Below are positions 1 to 12,200 of a DNA stretch of 64,000 nt, piece by piece. The notes under the pieces were generated by a model. It saw nothing but the letters and a program-made list of their open reading frames with translations. It ran no database searches and was not told where the DNA came from. The translations under genes were made by a program, and so were the position numbers. The stretch comes from Carallia brachiata (lineage: Eukaryota > Streptophyta > Magnoliopsida > Malpighiales > Rhizophoraceae). How positions within the stretch are numbered: the stretch's first letter is position 1; each line of letters begins with the position of its first letter. Location: NCBI GenBank assembly GCA_021464245.1, contig JADCRB010000104.1, positions 1,486,400-1,550,399 of the forward strand, written 5' to 3'.

Positions 1-877
1 TAACCGGACGATCCAATATATATCCATGAGCTTAAAACCAATTAGGACACAATTAGGTGGTTGTTTTTTATGGAATAACTAAGTAACTGTCATATACAAC
101 GTAATAAAAAAAATTATATAACATAATGAAAGAATTAACCAATCAATAAAAACCAAATTTTTTTTTAATAATTAGTTACACAGGTCATATAAATTCCTTT
201 AGCACATTATATAATTTCCTTATAATTCCTCTGCCATGTTGTATAATAACAGTTACTTACGTCGCCCTAAAATGACAACTAAATAATTTTGTTCAAAAAA
301 ATATATGTAGCGCTAAACTTGATTTCCATCATGTACGTATGTCACTACGACTATTTAAACCAGAGTTATTCCCGCGGCTCAGGTTTAAGTAACTACTACC
401 TTTCACATAACCTTTAAAGCAGACCAACACAGCTGATCAGGCAAAGCTCCCAACCTGACTGAATCCTGAGCATTATTCTGAGAATACATGATACCATAAG
501 TTATAACATTGTCTGCGTGTTCACGAAAGGATTCATAAATGCACGCTGAGGCTCCTGGGGATTGGTTTACAATGTGCAAAGCTTTTTTTTATGTTTTTGG
601 AGATAGCCATTTGCAAAGCTTGAGCAGGAGGGTCTGAGGTCTTAAGTTTTTCGTTTTCTGGTTTTTTGGCTACTGTGCTCCTTCGACTTGCCATAACCCA
701 TATGAGTGTCCCTTGTAAGATGGGGGCCAGAAAAGGATTAGTAACTTCTACCATCTTCAATACGTAAGATATGAAAGGGTGTCGATCTCGATGCACAGGA
801 TAGTCTTGATCTTCGTTTGGTCTCATAAGTAGGCACAATATCCGTACCGGATGCCACAAATCTCTGGGAATATCTGC
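1..877. other. 3' flank and 3' UTR of the PUS7 gene
   Basis: AT-rich sequence with no supported gene. The part nearest 878 (about 400-877) is probably the 3' UTR of the minus-strand PUS7 gene. An open frame at 533-859 on the minus strand lies downstream of the PUS7 stop and resembles nothing I recognise. Confidence 0.5.
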
Positions 878-3800
878 TCAATGGTTCAATGTCTTGTGGA
901 ATGCGACCTGCAAAACTCACATATAAAACAGTTCAGGTGAGATGCACATAAGGAACTCGTTAAAAAATCTCAAATTTCACATTGAAAGCTGAAGAACAGC
1001 AAAGATTCTTGGGTTTAATATTTTGACTCAATGAACTGGGGGGCACGTTGGGGGGAAGAGCGATGGAGGAAAAAACAAAAATAGCCAAAAGTCTGTCATC
1101 CTGATATATTGGCAATATAATCCAAATTCAGAATTGTTTAACAAAGGCAAGCTTTCAATCAAAGGACGTACAGATGTTGAAGTTTTAAGAAGCTCTCGTA
1201 TGGCCATTGTTGCATAGCATGAAGCCGGAAGAGTGAAGCTCAACTTGAGAGCCAAATGTGATTCTCGTGAATTAGATCCACCAAGAGACTCAACTTGTGC
1301 TAGCCCTTGCTCCTCGTCGTTATCCACCTTTTTGCAATTCACCAATGGATTTAAATCACTTTGAAAGCTAGTTGGCATGCGATCAGATGGACTTCTGTCC
1401 TCATCAACCTTGACTTCTTTGCTTGCAGCATTAGATTTACACTTGGCAATTTTGTCCAAATCTGTCTCAGCCAATGGTGCATTACTATCTTTGTATGCGA
1501 GCACCTCCCTGCAAAAAGAACAGCAAAAACAACTGGGATAGCGTATCTCATAATGCCTACAACAAGCGAAAATAAACAGAAGACTAGTATACCATTCAAA
1601 ATTTAGTGGCTTCTGAAAAACACGCCGATAACTTCCAGTCACACTAGTGATTGAGAATTCCCTACAATAAATGCACATATGCAACACCAGTAAGAATTAG
1701 TAAGCTGGCACATGAATGAATACATGCAAGTATGTAGGAATGTGCAATGGCGAGAGAGAGAGAGAGAGAGAGATACTTGACACTATGAGTACTCTCAGTC
1801 AAATCTATAGCATCCTGAGCAAAACAAAGCAAGCATATTAGAAGGATAAACAGAACATAAACACAGAAAAAATGCAAATAAAAGCAATAAATGAAAAAAG
1901 GGAGCTCATCAAGCTGCATATAGTCCAAGCTTGGCACAAAGAAAGTAATCAATCCAGGCGCCCACTTCTATTGAGGGTTCTAACACAGCGTCCTTTTCCC
2001 CAATTTGTCATTAAGACATTTGAACTAACACAAGTAATGTCATACATATGAGTAAAAAATTCCAAATCAAATATTTGGACATCTTCCTTTACCTTTTCCC
2101 TAATCTCATGCTTGACACAAACTTGAATATTAAAAGAATGCTCTAATTTGTTAGTGTAAGAGAAGACTGGCCAAGACAACTTTCTCTAAATTCTTAAATC
2201 TTTGCCCTTAATTTTGTTCTTCAGCAAGGAAAGCAAAAAAATGGCTCACCCTTTATTGCATTGCCAAGGCCCCAGTTCAGAATCTTTTCCTGGTTGACCA
2301 GGCATCTCAACAAGCTCGTTTCTCACTTATACATCTACACATTTTGGCTTTTATGGTAAAGATATTATCATCAAGATATTTGTTATAATTACCCCATTTG
2401 TTGGAAGCGTTAACTTAAAAAGTTTTATCATGAAGACAAGATAGATACAAGCAGAAGAAATTATGCACCTCATGTTCTCAACCTCTTTTTCACTAGCAAG
2501 GCCGCTTTAAATTTTACTTGTCTAGTGCAAGTTTCAGTGATTTTCTCGAGACTCTTCCACTTTCAAATTTTGCCTGTGATTATCAATGCCATTTTAAAGG
2601 TACCTCTTACTCCATTTCTGGTCAAGTTTCATCTCACTTTCCATCATGATAGAAGACTAACATTCTGAGTTTGTTAAGACTCTTCCAATCAACCTTTTGA
2701 TTCTATCATTGCTCTGATTTTGAATAAATAAAGTAAAGATCTCAACCACTCCCAGTGGAAGAGAAAAACCTAATCATCTGGAATGATGTTTTGCAGTCTC
2801 CTATCTCAATAAACCTCCCCTTTTCTTTGAAGAAGAAAATCAAAGGAACAAACTGTACAAAGAAAGCTATGTATCATGTGTTTAACACACTCCAAACCTT
2901 CTTTGCCAAATCATGATAAACGTTTGCAATGTCATTTGCAGGATAAATCGTTCTATATCTGCCAAAAGAACCGATAAGTTAGACAAGAAAGAAAAAAGAA
3001 CAGCATTATAGCCTTAACCATGCAACATCAATTAAGAGTTTTTTGGCTAACCTTACCCAGGCATAGGAAGGATGACATCATCAATCGTATAATTTCCAGT
3101 AGAAATATCTTCTGCAGTAACCGCCTGCCAGATGATAGATAGCATTTAACTTTCACAATCTTAAAGCAAAACAGTAGATGATAGCATTGTATCAGTGCAT
3201 ATAACAACAACACAGATACCAAAATAACCTTCAACTTTAAGTTCCTATAATTAAATTGGCAAATCTGTTATAAATTCTGTGAAAAGGCATGGGAAGCTAA
3301 ATAGAAATGTTCACTTCAAAATCCTTGAAAGACTCGTGAAAGAACTAAAGACCAGACCTTGACAGGTAGACTTTTCCTTTCAGCAAGATCTGTCACAGAA
3401 CTTTCATCTAAATGACCGTATGCATCATTAATACTTTCATCCTCACATTCATGATTAACAACTACTGTCTCTGTTTCAGTATTATCTCCTTTACCATGCA
3501 CCAAGTCCCCCGGCACAACTTGCTCAGCTCCTGCCACACAGTTCCAGAAAAAAAAAGGATCATTCAATAATAACCATACCAAAGCTTTAACTAATGATGA
3601 CAATAGCAACATGCAAAACACATGCTTCGTTAACTGTGCACATGGAATATAGGTTCATAACATAACAAGTTACCATAGCGTACCATATTTTTGCACTCTC
3701 ACACTCGCAGCATGGTTCCACAAATAGCTTTGGTAACCATGTACATACCTAAACAACAATAAGAGGTCTTAGTGTTGTAACTCTAAATATACAAAATCAC

Positions 3801-6800
3801 AAAGTTAAAAATAAGCAACTTCCACCCGCAAAATTTGCTTGTACATATTCTTTTTCATATTCAATAATCTTCAAAGAAAAGTAAAAGTACGGTTTTCCAA
3901 CTAAACATATCGTGTATTGATAAAATACCCACTGTACATGCAATGCTATGATTACTACCGACCAGGTACCAAGCACAAGCACACAGACATATAAAACATC
4001 TGTATGAATGGCACTTGCTCAGAAGTGGACATGAGATGCTTTGAAACGATATGGTGTCTTAAGTGATAAAATTCATGCATGTAAGAATACATATTTATAA
4101 ATAAGATAGAGTGAATTTCCATTAACTACTATTTCAAGCCTAGCTCATATAGTTATTTGATAATTTGGCTCAGCTCAATTGGTCCGTGGGTTGGAGCCCC
4201 TTGGCACTGTTCTTTTCAGCTAATCAAAGGCAAGCTAGGTCAATGAAAGTGAAAAAAAACCATGGAACAAAGACCATTCCACTATTCTCTACTCAAAGCA
4301 GGTGATATAAAAGTATGTCAGAGGAAACTGCATCCTGATATTGATAAAATTATAACTTACATCATTCTCAAAGTCCTAGGTATAGCTTTCAGGGCCTGCA
4401 GGTAGTTACCAGGACATTTCTTCAAACATTGAAGCTGCGTATTGAAAAACAGGCAAAGTAAGAAATATAGTAGTTATTATTCAATTGCAAATATATATAT
4501 ATATATATTGTGATTGATATTTGATACAGGATATCAACAACATGCATTGCTATAAAATGACAGACAGGGGCAAATTAACAAACTCGTGGTAGGAATTTAC
4601 AAATCAAAACCATTACTATGACAACTTCGGCATGGCAATGACCTCCAGAGAGAAAGTTATGCAGAATCAAGGACGGCATAAAACTTACTATGGCCCTCTC
4701 AGCAACTAGATGGCGAGGTAATTGCTTCAATGTTCCATCAATATTATTAGTTTCCTTGTAATATTCTCGTGCCTTTCTCACTTCATCCTTTTGTATTTAA
4801 AGATCAAAGTCAAGAAACAACAATAGCCAATGCTTCCACCATAGTATAAGTGGATGCAACAAATCACTAGTCCATTATATGCAAAAGTTATCCTCAAAAA
4901 CCAGAAAACAAAACGAATAAAGGATATCTCCTTCTCTTGGATCAAGGATCAAGCTCACAGTACTTTTCCACTCTCCTCGGAGTAATGCAGCTCCAATAAT
5001 ATGAGTTGGCACAGAACCACTTCCAAAACGCTGAAAGATATGGAACTTCATGAAGTATAGAGCAAAATGTGCACGCAATATTCTTTTAAGCAATCAAATT
5101 CCATAGTCTATGCAAACAAGCACTGAATATAAGCGGCCATTGCTTATTCAACATAAGAAAAATGTTGTGATTCATTGCCTTTCATCCCACTAATTACATA
5201 ATCTAACCTGCAATGAACAAGAAGGGAAATAGGTGGACACATTTTGTGCATAAAGGTATGCACACAAACACAAAGAGCAAGAGGGACAGAGAGGCACCTG
5301 TAAACCAAAGTAGTTGATGAAGCCAAGTCTTCCTAAGGAATCTGCGGATGCTTTGATCGTGTCTTCAGAGTCTGCAACAACTCCTCTAAGGGAATGCATA
5401 AAAGCTGTGAGTTTAAAAGCAAACCATGGAGGAAACTTTGAAGCAAAATTTTCTGCATTGTAACATCAAATCAGAATTCACACGTAGGAAATTTTCTCAC
5501 CGTAATGTAATCATAAATCTATTTCCTAGGAGCTGCCCAAGAAGAAGTTCATCCTTGACATGGCTGGAGGATGATGCAACCATAAAAGATTTGGACACAA
5601 CATTTAACGCCCAGAAAAGAGAAATTAATTACAAATGCAAAAATTTAGCTTACCAGAAATCACCTACTTTAATACCAATCAACCGGTCATTAAGAGCAGC
5701 TAGTCTACTTGCATGCTGCTTGAAAACAGTTACCTGGAACAAATAAGTGCGTCTCTGCTGAAACATCTTTATGAAATATAAATTAGTAGCCTAAGCCAGA
5801 GAACTAATGCAGCAATGCCAAAAGGAAATTTTCAGCTGCAATTATGAAAAGATGATTACTAATCGTGCATACGTAGAATGATAGGAACAAACAATTGGAC
5901 AAGTTGATGCATAAAATAGCCCAGACAGGCCTTGTGCACCACTTTAAACCAGGAACTTGTTTCAAACAGACCACATCAACAGCATCAGCAGCAGGGATGG
6001 TGATTGACTGACTTACCTGTTGAGTTGAGACAGATCGCTTGTCCTTTGTTCCCGCAAATCCAAAGCAACGTGGCTGTCAAACCCATATGTATCCATAAAA
6101 AAAGGGAAATGCTGTACATGTATGAGGAGCAAGCTTTGGATGCATTGCAGACTCCCAATGTTAAGATGGGGAAAATAATAGTATATCAGTCTGTTACTGG
6201 GAATGAAAAAGGAAAAGGGAGATGGAGATCAAAAAGGACAATACTCTCATTAGCTCCTCCATCATTACAAAATAACCACCAAATGACTGCTAACCAAAAC
6301 CAAGACAAAATCAACAAATGACTGCCAACTAGAATCAAGCTGGTGTGAGAAGAAAGGATTTGCAATATTGTCTCCAATAGATACTGCAATAAATAAATTA
6401 TGGCGAGGGCATTGCAACAAAAGATTAGTACAAACCTGAATGCCAAGCATCTTCCCTATCAGTCCTAGAGCCTCCTGCGTATCCTTGTTTTCCTTGTAAA
6501 GATGAAATCTGAAAATTCGCATTGGCAATGCCTTGCAGATGTTCAATAACCAAAAAGAAGATAAAAATTCACAACACAAAAAGTCGGATATGTGCAAGTT
6601 TGAATGAACATACAAGCATGTGTATGGGATAAATAAAAGAAATTTTTGAGATGGTGAGATGGATCTAAAAGAATACCTATGTTGAATGATAGGAGATTAC
6701 AGAGAGTAGCCAGATATTCCAGTCAATGACTCAGTTGATCAAGATAATGGCATGCACATGATATGGTGTAGATTATTTAAGAAGAGGAGAGGACCAAAGA

Positions 6801-8563
6801 TAACATAGTTTCTGTCGTACACATATTAGTATCCCCGATCCAGTAATCCTTATTAATCAATGACAAGACAAGTTTACACTTGCACCAAGGTAGACATTGC
6901 CAAATACTTTTAGCAGTATTTGGACAAAGATAGATATTATTTTTGGCTCATAAATAGTCAAAACCCTAAGCAGGCTTATTTTGGCTTGATCAATAGGCCC
7001 AACCCAACAATAGGAATGCAGAAAAATCACCGTATAAACTAAATAGTCAGATTTCATATACTCACTACCTAAGAAACTTGCCAAGATGCTCCGGCCAATT
7101 ATTTGAACCTCTGTTGTCGAAGGGTTTATCACCTCTTTCTTTTCTTTTCCTGGAATTTCTCCCATTATTGTTTGATCCAGAATTTAATCTCACACGGATG
7201 CATTTTGATGAAGCATTTGGTCCATCAACAGTATCGGTGACAAGGAATTTGAATTTCTCCTTGAAAAAATTATGCACCATCTGCGAATTTCAAGTAAATA
7301 ATTTTGGTTACTGACAAAAAATAACCAGGTTTGAGTTTATTTCATATAATGAAACTTATCCGCCACATTCTGATGTTTTCCTTTAATATCTCAGACCAAA
7401 CTCAGATCAGACAGGTTGAAAGTTGATTTTTAGTCAAAAATAGTCAATCAAGTCTCAATTTCTTCTCCTAGCATTGAGAGCATTCTACATTCAACACCCA
7501 CCAAGCCATCAGTCCTAATGAAAACAACCCCGACTAGGCAACTGTGACAGAAACTTTACCGAATTGTAAATCTCACTTAGGAACTTGAAGAACCAGTGGT
7601 GTAGGAAAAGAAAACGTAAACTTGGAAATGAAAAACAAACCGTTCTATGGGCTTTATCAGAATCTGGAGAGAACAATAGGCAGAATGCCATCTTCACTTC
7701 CAGAGGTAACTTGACCAACAAAAGCTTCTAAACGGTCAGCATCATCGCCACCCACAAGTAATCTAAATGAATCAATTTCTGTCGCGTAACTTCTACTCGT
7801 TGGTTCACATACCTTTGTCTCACACTCCTCCACAATCTGAATGCCAAAGAAAGTAACAAAAGCCGCAATAGATTAAAAAGAATAAAATCAAGTGCAAATA
7901 ACCCAATCATCTGAAGGCACTCCTGCAAGCTCCTCCAAGATTCAAAATTGTCCCCAGCAAAGAAAACAATTAATAAGCCATAAAGAAAAGAGAAGACAAT
8001 GCAAGAAAACCCAGCGACCCACCTGGGGAGGAGCATCTAAACAGGTCAAATGCACAATATTTCCATCAGTATCGACTTCATTGACAATAAAATCAGAATA
8101 CCTACAAAGAAAATCCCAGAAAAACAAAGAAATTAAAAACCTTTAACTAAAAGACATTCAAGAAATCCAACAAAAGTTCAATCCTTGACTGAAATATATT
8201 CAAGAATTTCAAGAAACTAAAATATATTCAAGAAACCCAATAAATTTTGAATCTTGAACTGAAATATATCCAAGAAACTCAATAAATTATAAATCTTGAG
8301 CTGAAAATTGGCGTGTATAAAAAGTTTGAATGAAGAGATGATCCAATCTGCCAAGGAGTGGGAAAGGGAACAGAGGACCTGTGCTTAAGAATGCCACGAA
8401 AGCCAGGGAGTTGAGATATGTAACAGAATATGCCAACGTCTGATTCTTCAACGGTTTTCGCCGTTGCCATTACTGGGGTTTTAGGACAAGAGATGATGGC
8501 GAAGGGGGGAGTCAGGTAGGGTTTTATCACTGAGGAGCGAGGCGGTACAGGTTTAAGCCACAT
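878..8563 (-). CDS. PUS7: PUS7/TruD-family tRNA/mRNA pseudouridine synthase, 20 exons, frameshift in exon 3
   Basis: Eukaryotic TruD-type enzyme converting uridine to pseudouridine in RNA. Exons on the minus strand: 8379-8563, 8023-8101, 7641-7836, 7069-7280, 6436-6508, 6017-6073, 5654-5733, 5501-5563, 5298-5385, 4928-5030, 4689-4792, 4361-4434, 3684-3748, 3358-3530, 3057-3124, 2898-2958, 1777-1814, 1593-1661, 1172-1508, 878-907. Phases agree throughout except in exon 3. Family motifs: [11 protein letters not shown] near the N terminus, the catalytic-Asp segment [14 protein letters not shown] in exon 6, [43 protein letters not shown] and [14 protein letters not shown]. It ends in [13 protein letters not shown]. 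With exon 3 repaired it would encode about 718 aa; as read it stops at 7657-7659 after about 147 aa. The first Met precedes a second in-frame MATAK start by 31 residues, so the start is uncertain. It shares a divergent spacer with EMC2. Confidence 0.9.
4793..4927 (-). other. U12-type AT-AC intron of PUS7 (intron 10)
   Basis: Exon 10 ends ...GAAGGAG and has no usable GT. The intron begins ATATCCTTT, an exact match to the minor-spliceosome 5' splice-site consensus. A branch-site-like TTTCTTGAC lies at 4809-4817, 7 of 9 bases matching TTCCTTAAC, and the intron ends in AC at 4794-4793. Joining on these borders keeps phase and gives [20 protein letters not shown], which fits the PUS7 family. No GT-AG pair nearby does so. 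Confidence 0.85.
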
Positions 8564-9250
8564 GGTTGCTGTTTCTGTTTAAAACGTAGCGTTTTGTCAA
8601 TGCTACTGGAGCAAGGGCCTCTTGAAAAATAAATAAATAAATGTTCTTTTTTTTAGCCAAAAATACTCCCAGGTAAATTACTGAGAGCACAAGTAGGGAC
8701 TGGTTTTATATGGTTTGCGCTCTTATTTAACCAATTTCATACAGTAGATTAATCATTTGTTTTAATTTGAACGAATTTTCTCGTATTTTATATTTAAATT
8801 AATATTAATAAATTTAAAATTTAATATTTATTATTAAAATGTAGTATACATAAAACAAACATTTACATAATTAATTTAATAATTTAATTTTTTAGATACA
8901 ATATTTTTTTGATTGAATATTACAAATTAGAATTATTTTTTTCTACAACATAATTTTTTTCGTTTATATTAATTATTCCTAATATTTTTTTTTTTGTTAA
9001 AAAATTAGTCTTCCCAATAATTAGATAGACCTGCGTTTTCCCTGTCTTGTATTTAAAGACAAAAAAATCATAAGCAAAACAAAAGCACTGCATAGTCAAT
9101 CAAATCTCTTTCTTTCCTCCTTCCACCAACAGATCCAAGTCCCGGATAGAGGAGAGGAAACAAAGCGGAGTCTTGGGAAGAATTGTTACTGTAAACTCAC
9201 ACTCAGCTGATATACCTTGAGAGAGAGAGAGAGAGAGAGGGGGTGCTGAT
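8564..9250. promoter_or_regulatory. Divergent PUS7/EMC2 promoter region
   Basis: About 690 bp separate the two start codons, so both promoters and 5' UTRs lie here. The middle (about 8745-8990) is very AT-rich and resembles the AT-rich MITE-like repeats seen elsewhere in the window. A GA microsatellite at 9219-9241 lies in the EMC2 5' UTR just before its ATG. No individual promoter element could be assigned with confidence. Confidence 0.55.
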
Positions 9251-12200
9251 ATGGTGACCAAAACAGAGGAGACCCAATTGAACAGATTGGAGGGCCAAGT
9301 GGACAATGGAGGAGGAGGCGAATGGGAGTATATCTGCTTAGTCAGGAAGCTCAAGGTTAGGCGTTCCGACAAGGTGCTGAAACATGGTCTCTCCATCTTG
9401 AATGACCCCAAGAAAAGATCTAGTCTTGGCCCTGAAGGTACTGTCTTTTTATTTCTGGGGCACCTTTTCTGGATTTTGCTCATCTGGGTATTGCATATTT
9501 GTGGTGAATTTATAGGATTTTAGCTTATTTTTCCTTTTTTTGAATTTTATTTTGGGTTGTTTTCTTGGTTGTGAAATTCTGGGGTTAGGTTCCACTTTTA
9601 GTCAGCGCAATTATAGGAGCTTTAGTTATTTGTGTGATTGATGAATGGTTGAGATCTGAAAGATTGATGCTTGATCGTTTTTACAAGGTATATCAATCTA
9701 TATAAAGTGGTAAGATCGTTGAAAGAGTTGCTTTCTGAACGTTTTCTCTTTCAAATGTCTGAACTTCCTTGCTTGAATTGGATATAGAGGAGTGTTACCG
9801 TTTTCTTTATTTTTGGATTGGTTTTCTGCGACTTCGAAGCTTTGAAGAGTGAATTCAATTGGGTATCCCTTTCTACCCTACTTTGGACTAACTTTTTGGT
9901 TTTAAAATTTTGTTTTTAAATGCTGGTTTTGTTACTGCTTAGCTTTAATATGATGCATAGCTGGTGCGAGAGTTGTTAGGTGTTTAACTGTGTATTTTTG
10001 CATATCATTACATTGAAGAAACTGTCACATGGACATCTAAAGCTCAATGAATCATTAGCTTTGGGAAAACCACCTAGCAAGCAAATTTGAGTGGAACAAG
10101 GCTATGGTTGATAGAGTTGGTTTGGCAGAACATATAATGGGTGAGACTTGAAGATACGTGGAATAGGAACATCAAGAGTGGCAATTGGCAAAGCGTGATG
10201 CTACTGATTTTGGGGCTAGTGTGAGAATTCTGCAGAAAACAACATAAATATTAGTTTGGGAGCTTTCTTGTTCTAGGTGTTTAGAATTTCTTCTTCTTTA
10301 TGCTCTGCTTGAAGAATGCTTTTAATTGCTAGATTGTGGCATATTCATGATAGTTTCTAGCAGCTTGGCATTTTTGTGGTGTCTGAAAATCTTTTCTTTG
10401 TTATGTTCTGTCATATTATATAAGGAAAGTCACTATGCCAGCTAAAACATGAACTGGTGTTTTTCTCCATAATTTAGTGCCCTTCTTCCCTCCCTTGCTA
10501 AGTTGCAGTCTATAATTTGGAATTTTTCTGAGTAATGGTAGTTTATTCTCAATGAAGAATGGACTCTCAATGAAGAAGTTGCTGTTGCAGCCATGGACTG
10601 TCATTGTCTAAATGTTGCAAAGGTATTACCCTTTTCTTCATTTGATTGCCATCTTGGATTGCTTCCACTAACTTTCATTTGGACATCATGGCTTAGGTTG
10701 AGATTGATCAAAGTACTCTATGCCCCAAGCCATGTGTGGGCTGTTGTCTATTATCTGAGTTGTTTCGTTAGGTTCCATGTTATGTTGATCACACAAATAT
10801 GGCTGATGGATTGCTATCTCAGACTTGCTTCATTCATGTGATTGACTAATTGTTCTTGATTTGGTCGTCTCACACAATTACTCACCTGAACTTCTACGGG
10901 GACCTGATTATTAATGCTTCTGATAAGTCCTTATGCCTTGAAGTCTTATAGGTTCAAACAAATTATTTATATCCACATCCCGCCCATCCTCTTTCCACGT
11001 CAAAGATTATCTTCACAGTTAAATCAAGGTTGTTGGTGAAGCAATACGTTTCCAGTAATGAACCATTACTCACATCCGGCCCTTCCTCTTTATTGCCCCC
11101 CTGGAATGACCCTTTAGGTGCACGCAGAATTGTTGTATATCTGAATTTCGTTGATTAACTTTGTTCATCCATCAGTGGTGCATGTTACATGTTTCATGTC
11201 ATTGCCTAAATTCATTATGTGTCTTCCCCTGGATATGATATCATCTTTTTGGAGATCATGCTGCTGCCGGAGCTATTTACTGCTCTCTCTCTCTCTTTCT
11301 CTTTCTCTCCCTCTCTAACTAAAATTCTTTTTTTTTTTTTTTAAGCTTTCCTAGACTTAGATCAACTGGTTTGGGGAGGGGGAACAGTTGGGTAGGTTAA
11401 GGGTTCAAATCCTTGACCTCTCACTTATTAGCATACTGTCAATACCGTTTGAGCTACAAGCTCATGGCAACTAAACTTCTTTCAGTTTAGTTTTCCATTC
11501 TTTTAATAATTTCACTTCTCAGATCACCGACTGTCTTGATAGTCTTAGAATTCCTGCCAGATATATAAAGTTCAGGGAATTTTAACTCTGTCATCATTTG
11601 CAGGATTGCATAAATGTTCTGCAGAAGAGATTTCCAGAGAGCAAGAGGGTTGGTAAGTTAAATACAACTTATGATAGTTTAACATCCTCCACTGCTGTTT
11701 GAGTTTTTGTGGGAAATAAGCACTATACAGAAGCTTTCCATATGTTTTTTCTTTTCTTTTCGAGTAGTATATGAATATATCACTGCCTACTGACTTTAAT
11801 TCTTATACATCTTTGTTGGAATTTCTGTGTTGTGTGGTTGGAAATAAAAAGGGAAGGGCGTTTCCTGTGACTTGTCTTCTCGATCTGATGGTAAATTATG
11901 GTTTCTGCTCACCGCATCCGTCAGTCAATAACTTAGTGACATGAGATAAGGAGTAACAAATCTAACTAAAAGTGGCTATATTGGTTTCCGAACGGTATCC
12001 AGTACACAAAGTTCCCACACTATGAGGTCTTGGGAAAGGTCAAACGTACGCATTGTTACTCTTGATTTCACATAAGGACTGTTTGGTTCCACGACTCGAA
12101 CCTATGACTTCTGGGTCATGATGGAATAACCTTAACTGTTTATTTGTGTGGCTTTGAATGTATCTGTTTCTAAAAGCTTTGAATATACCCATAAAGCCGC

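Noticed and set aside
533..859. 108-codon minus-strand frame
   Set aside because: It lies downstream of the PUS7 stop with no recognisable domain; best read as 3' UTR.
4144..4265. Possible SINE (GGCTCAGCTCAATTGG and GGTTGGAGCCCC)
   Set aside because: Promoter-box-like matches are weak and no A-tail or second copy was seen.
5426..5746. 106-codon plus-strand frame
   Set aside because: It lies antisense across PUS7 exons 7 and 8, whose minus-strand reading shows conserved motifs and correct phases.
7811..7836. Intron donor GTATGT at 7812-7811 ending a 24-nt PUS7 exon
   Set aside because: Reading through gives a long family-like segment ([20 protein letters not shown]), so the site is probably exonic.
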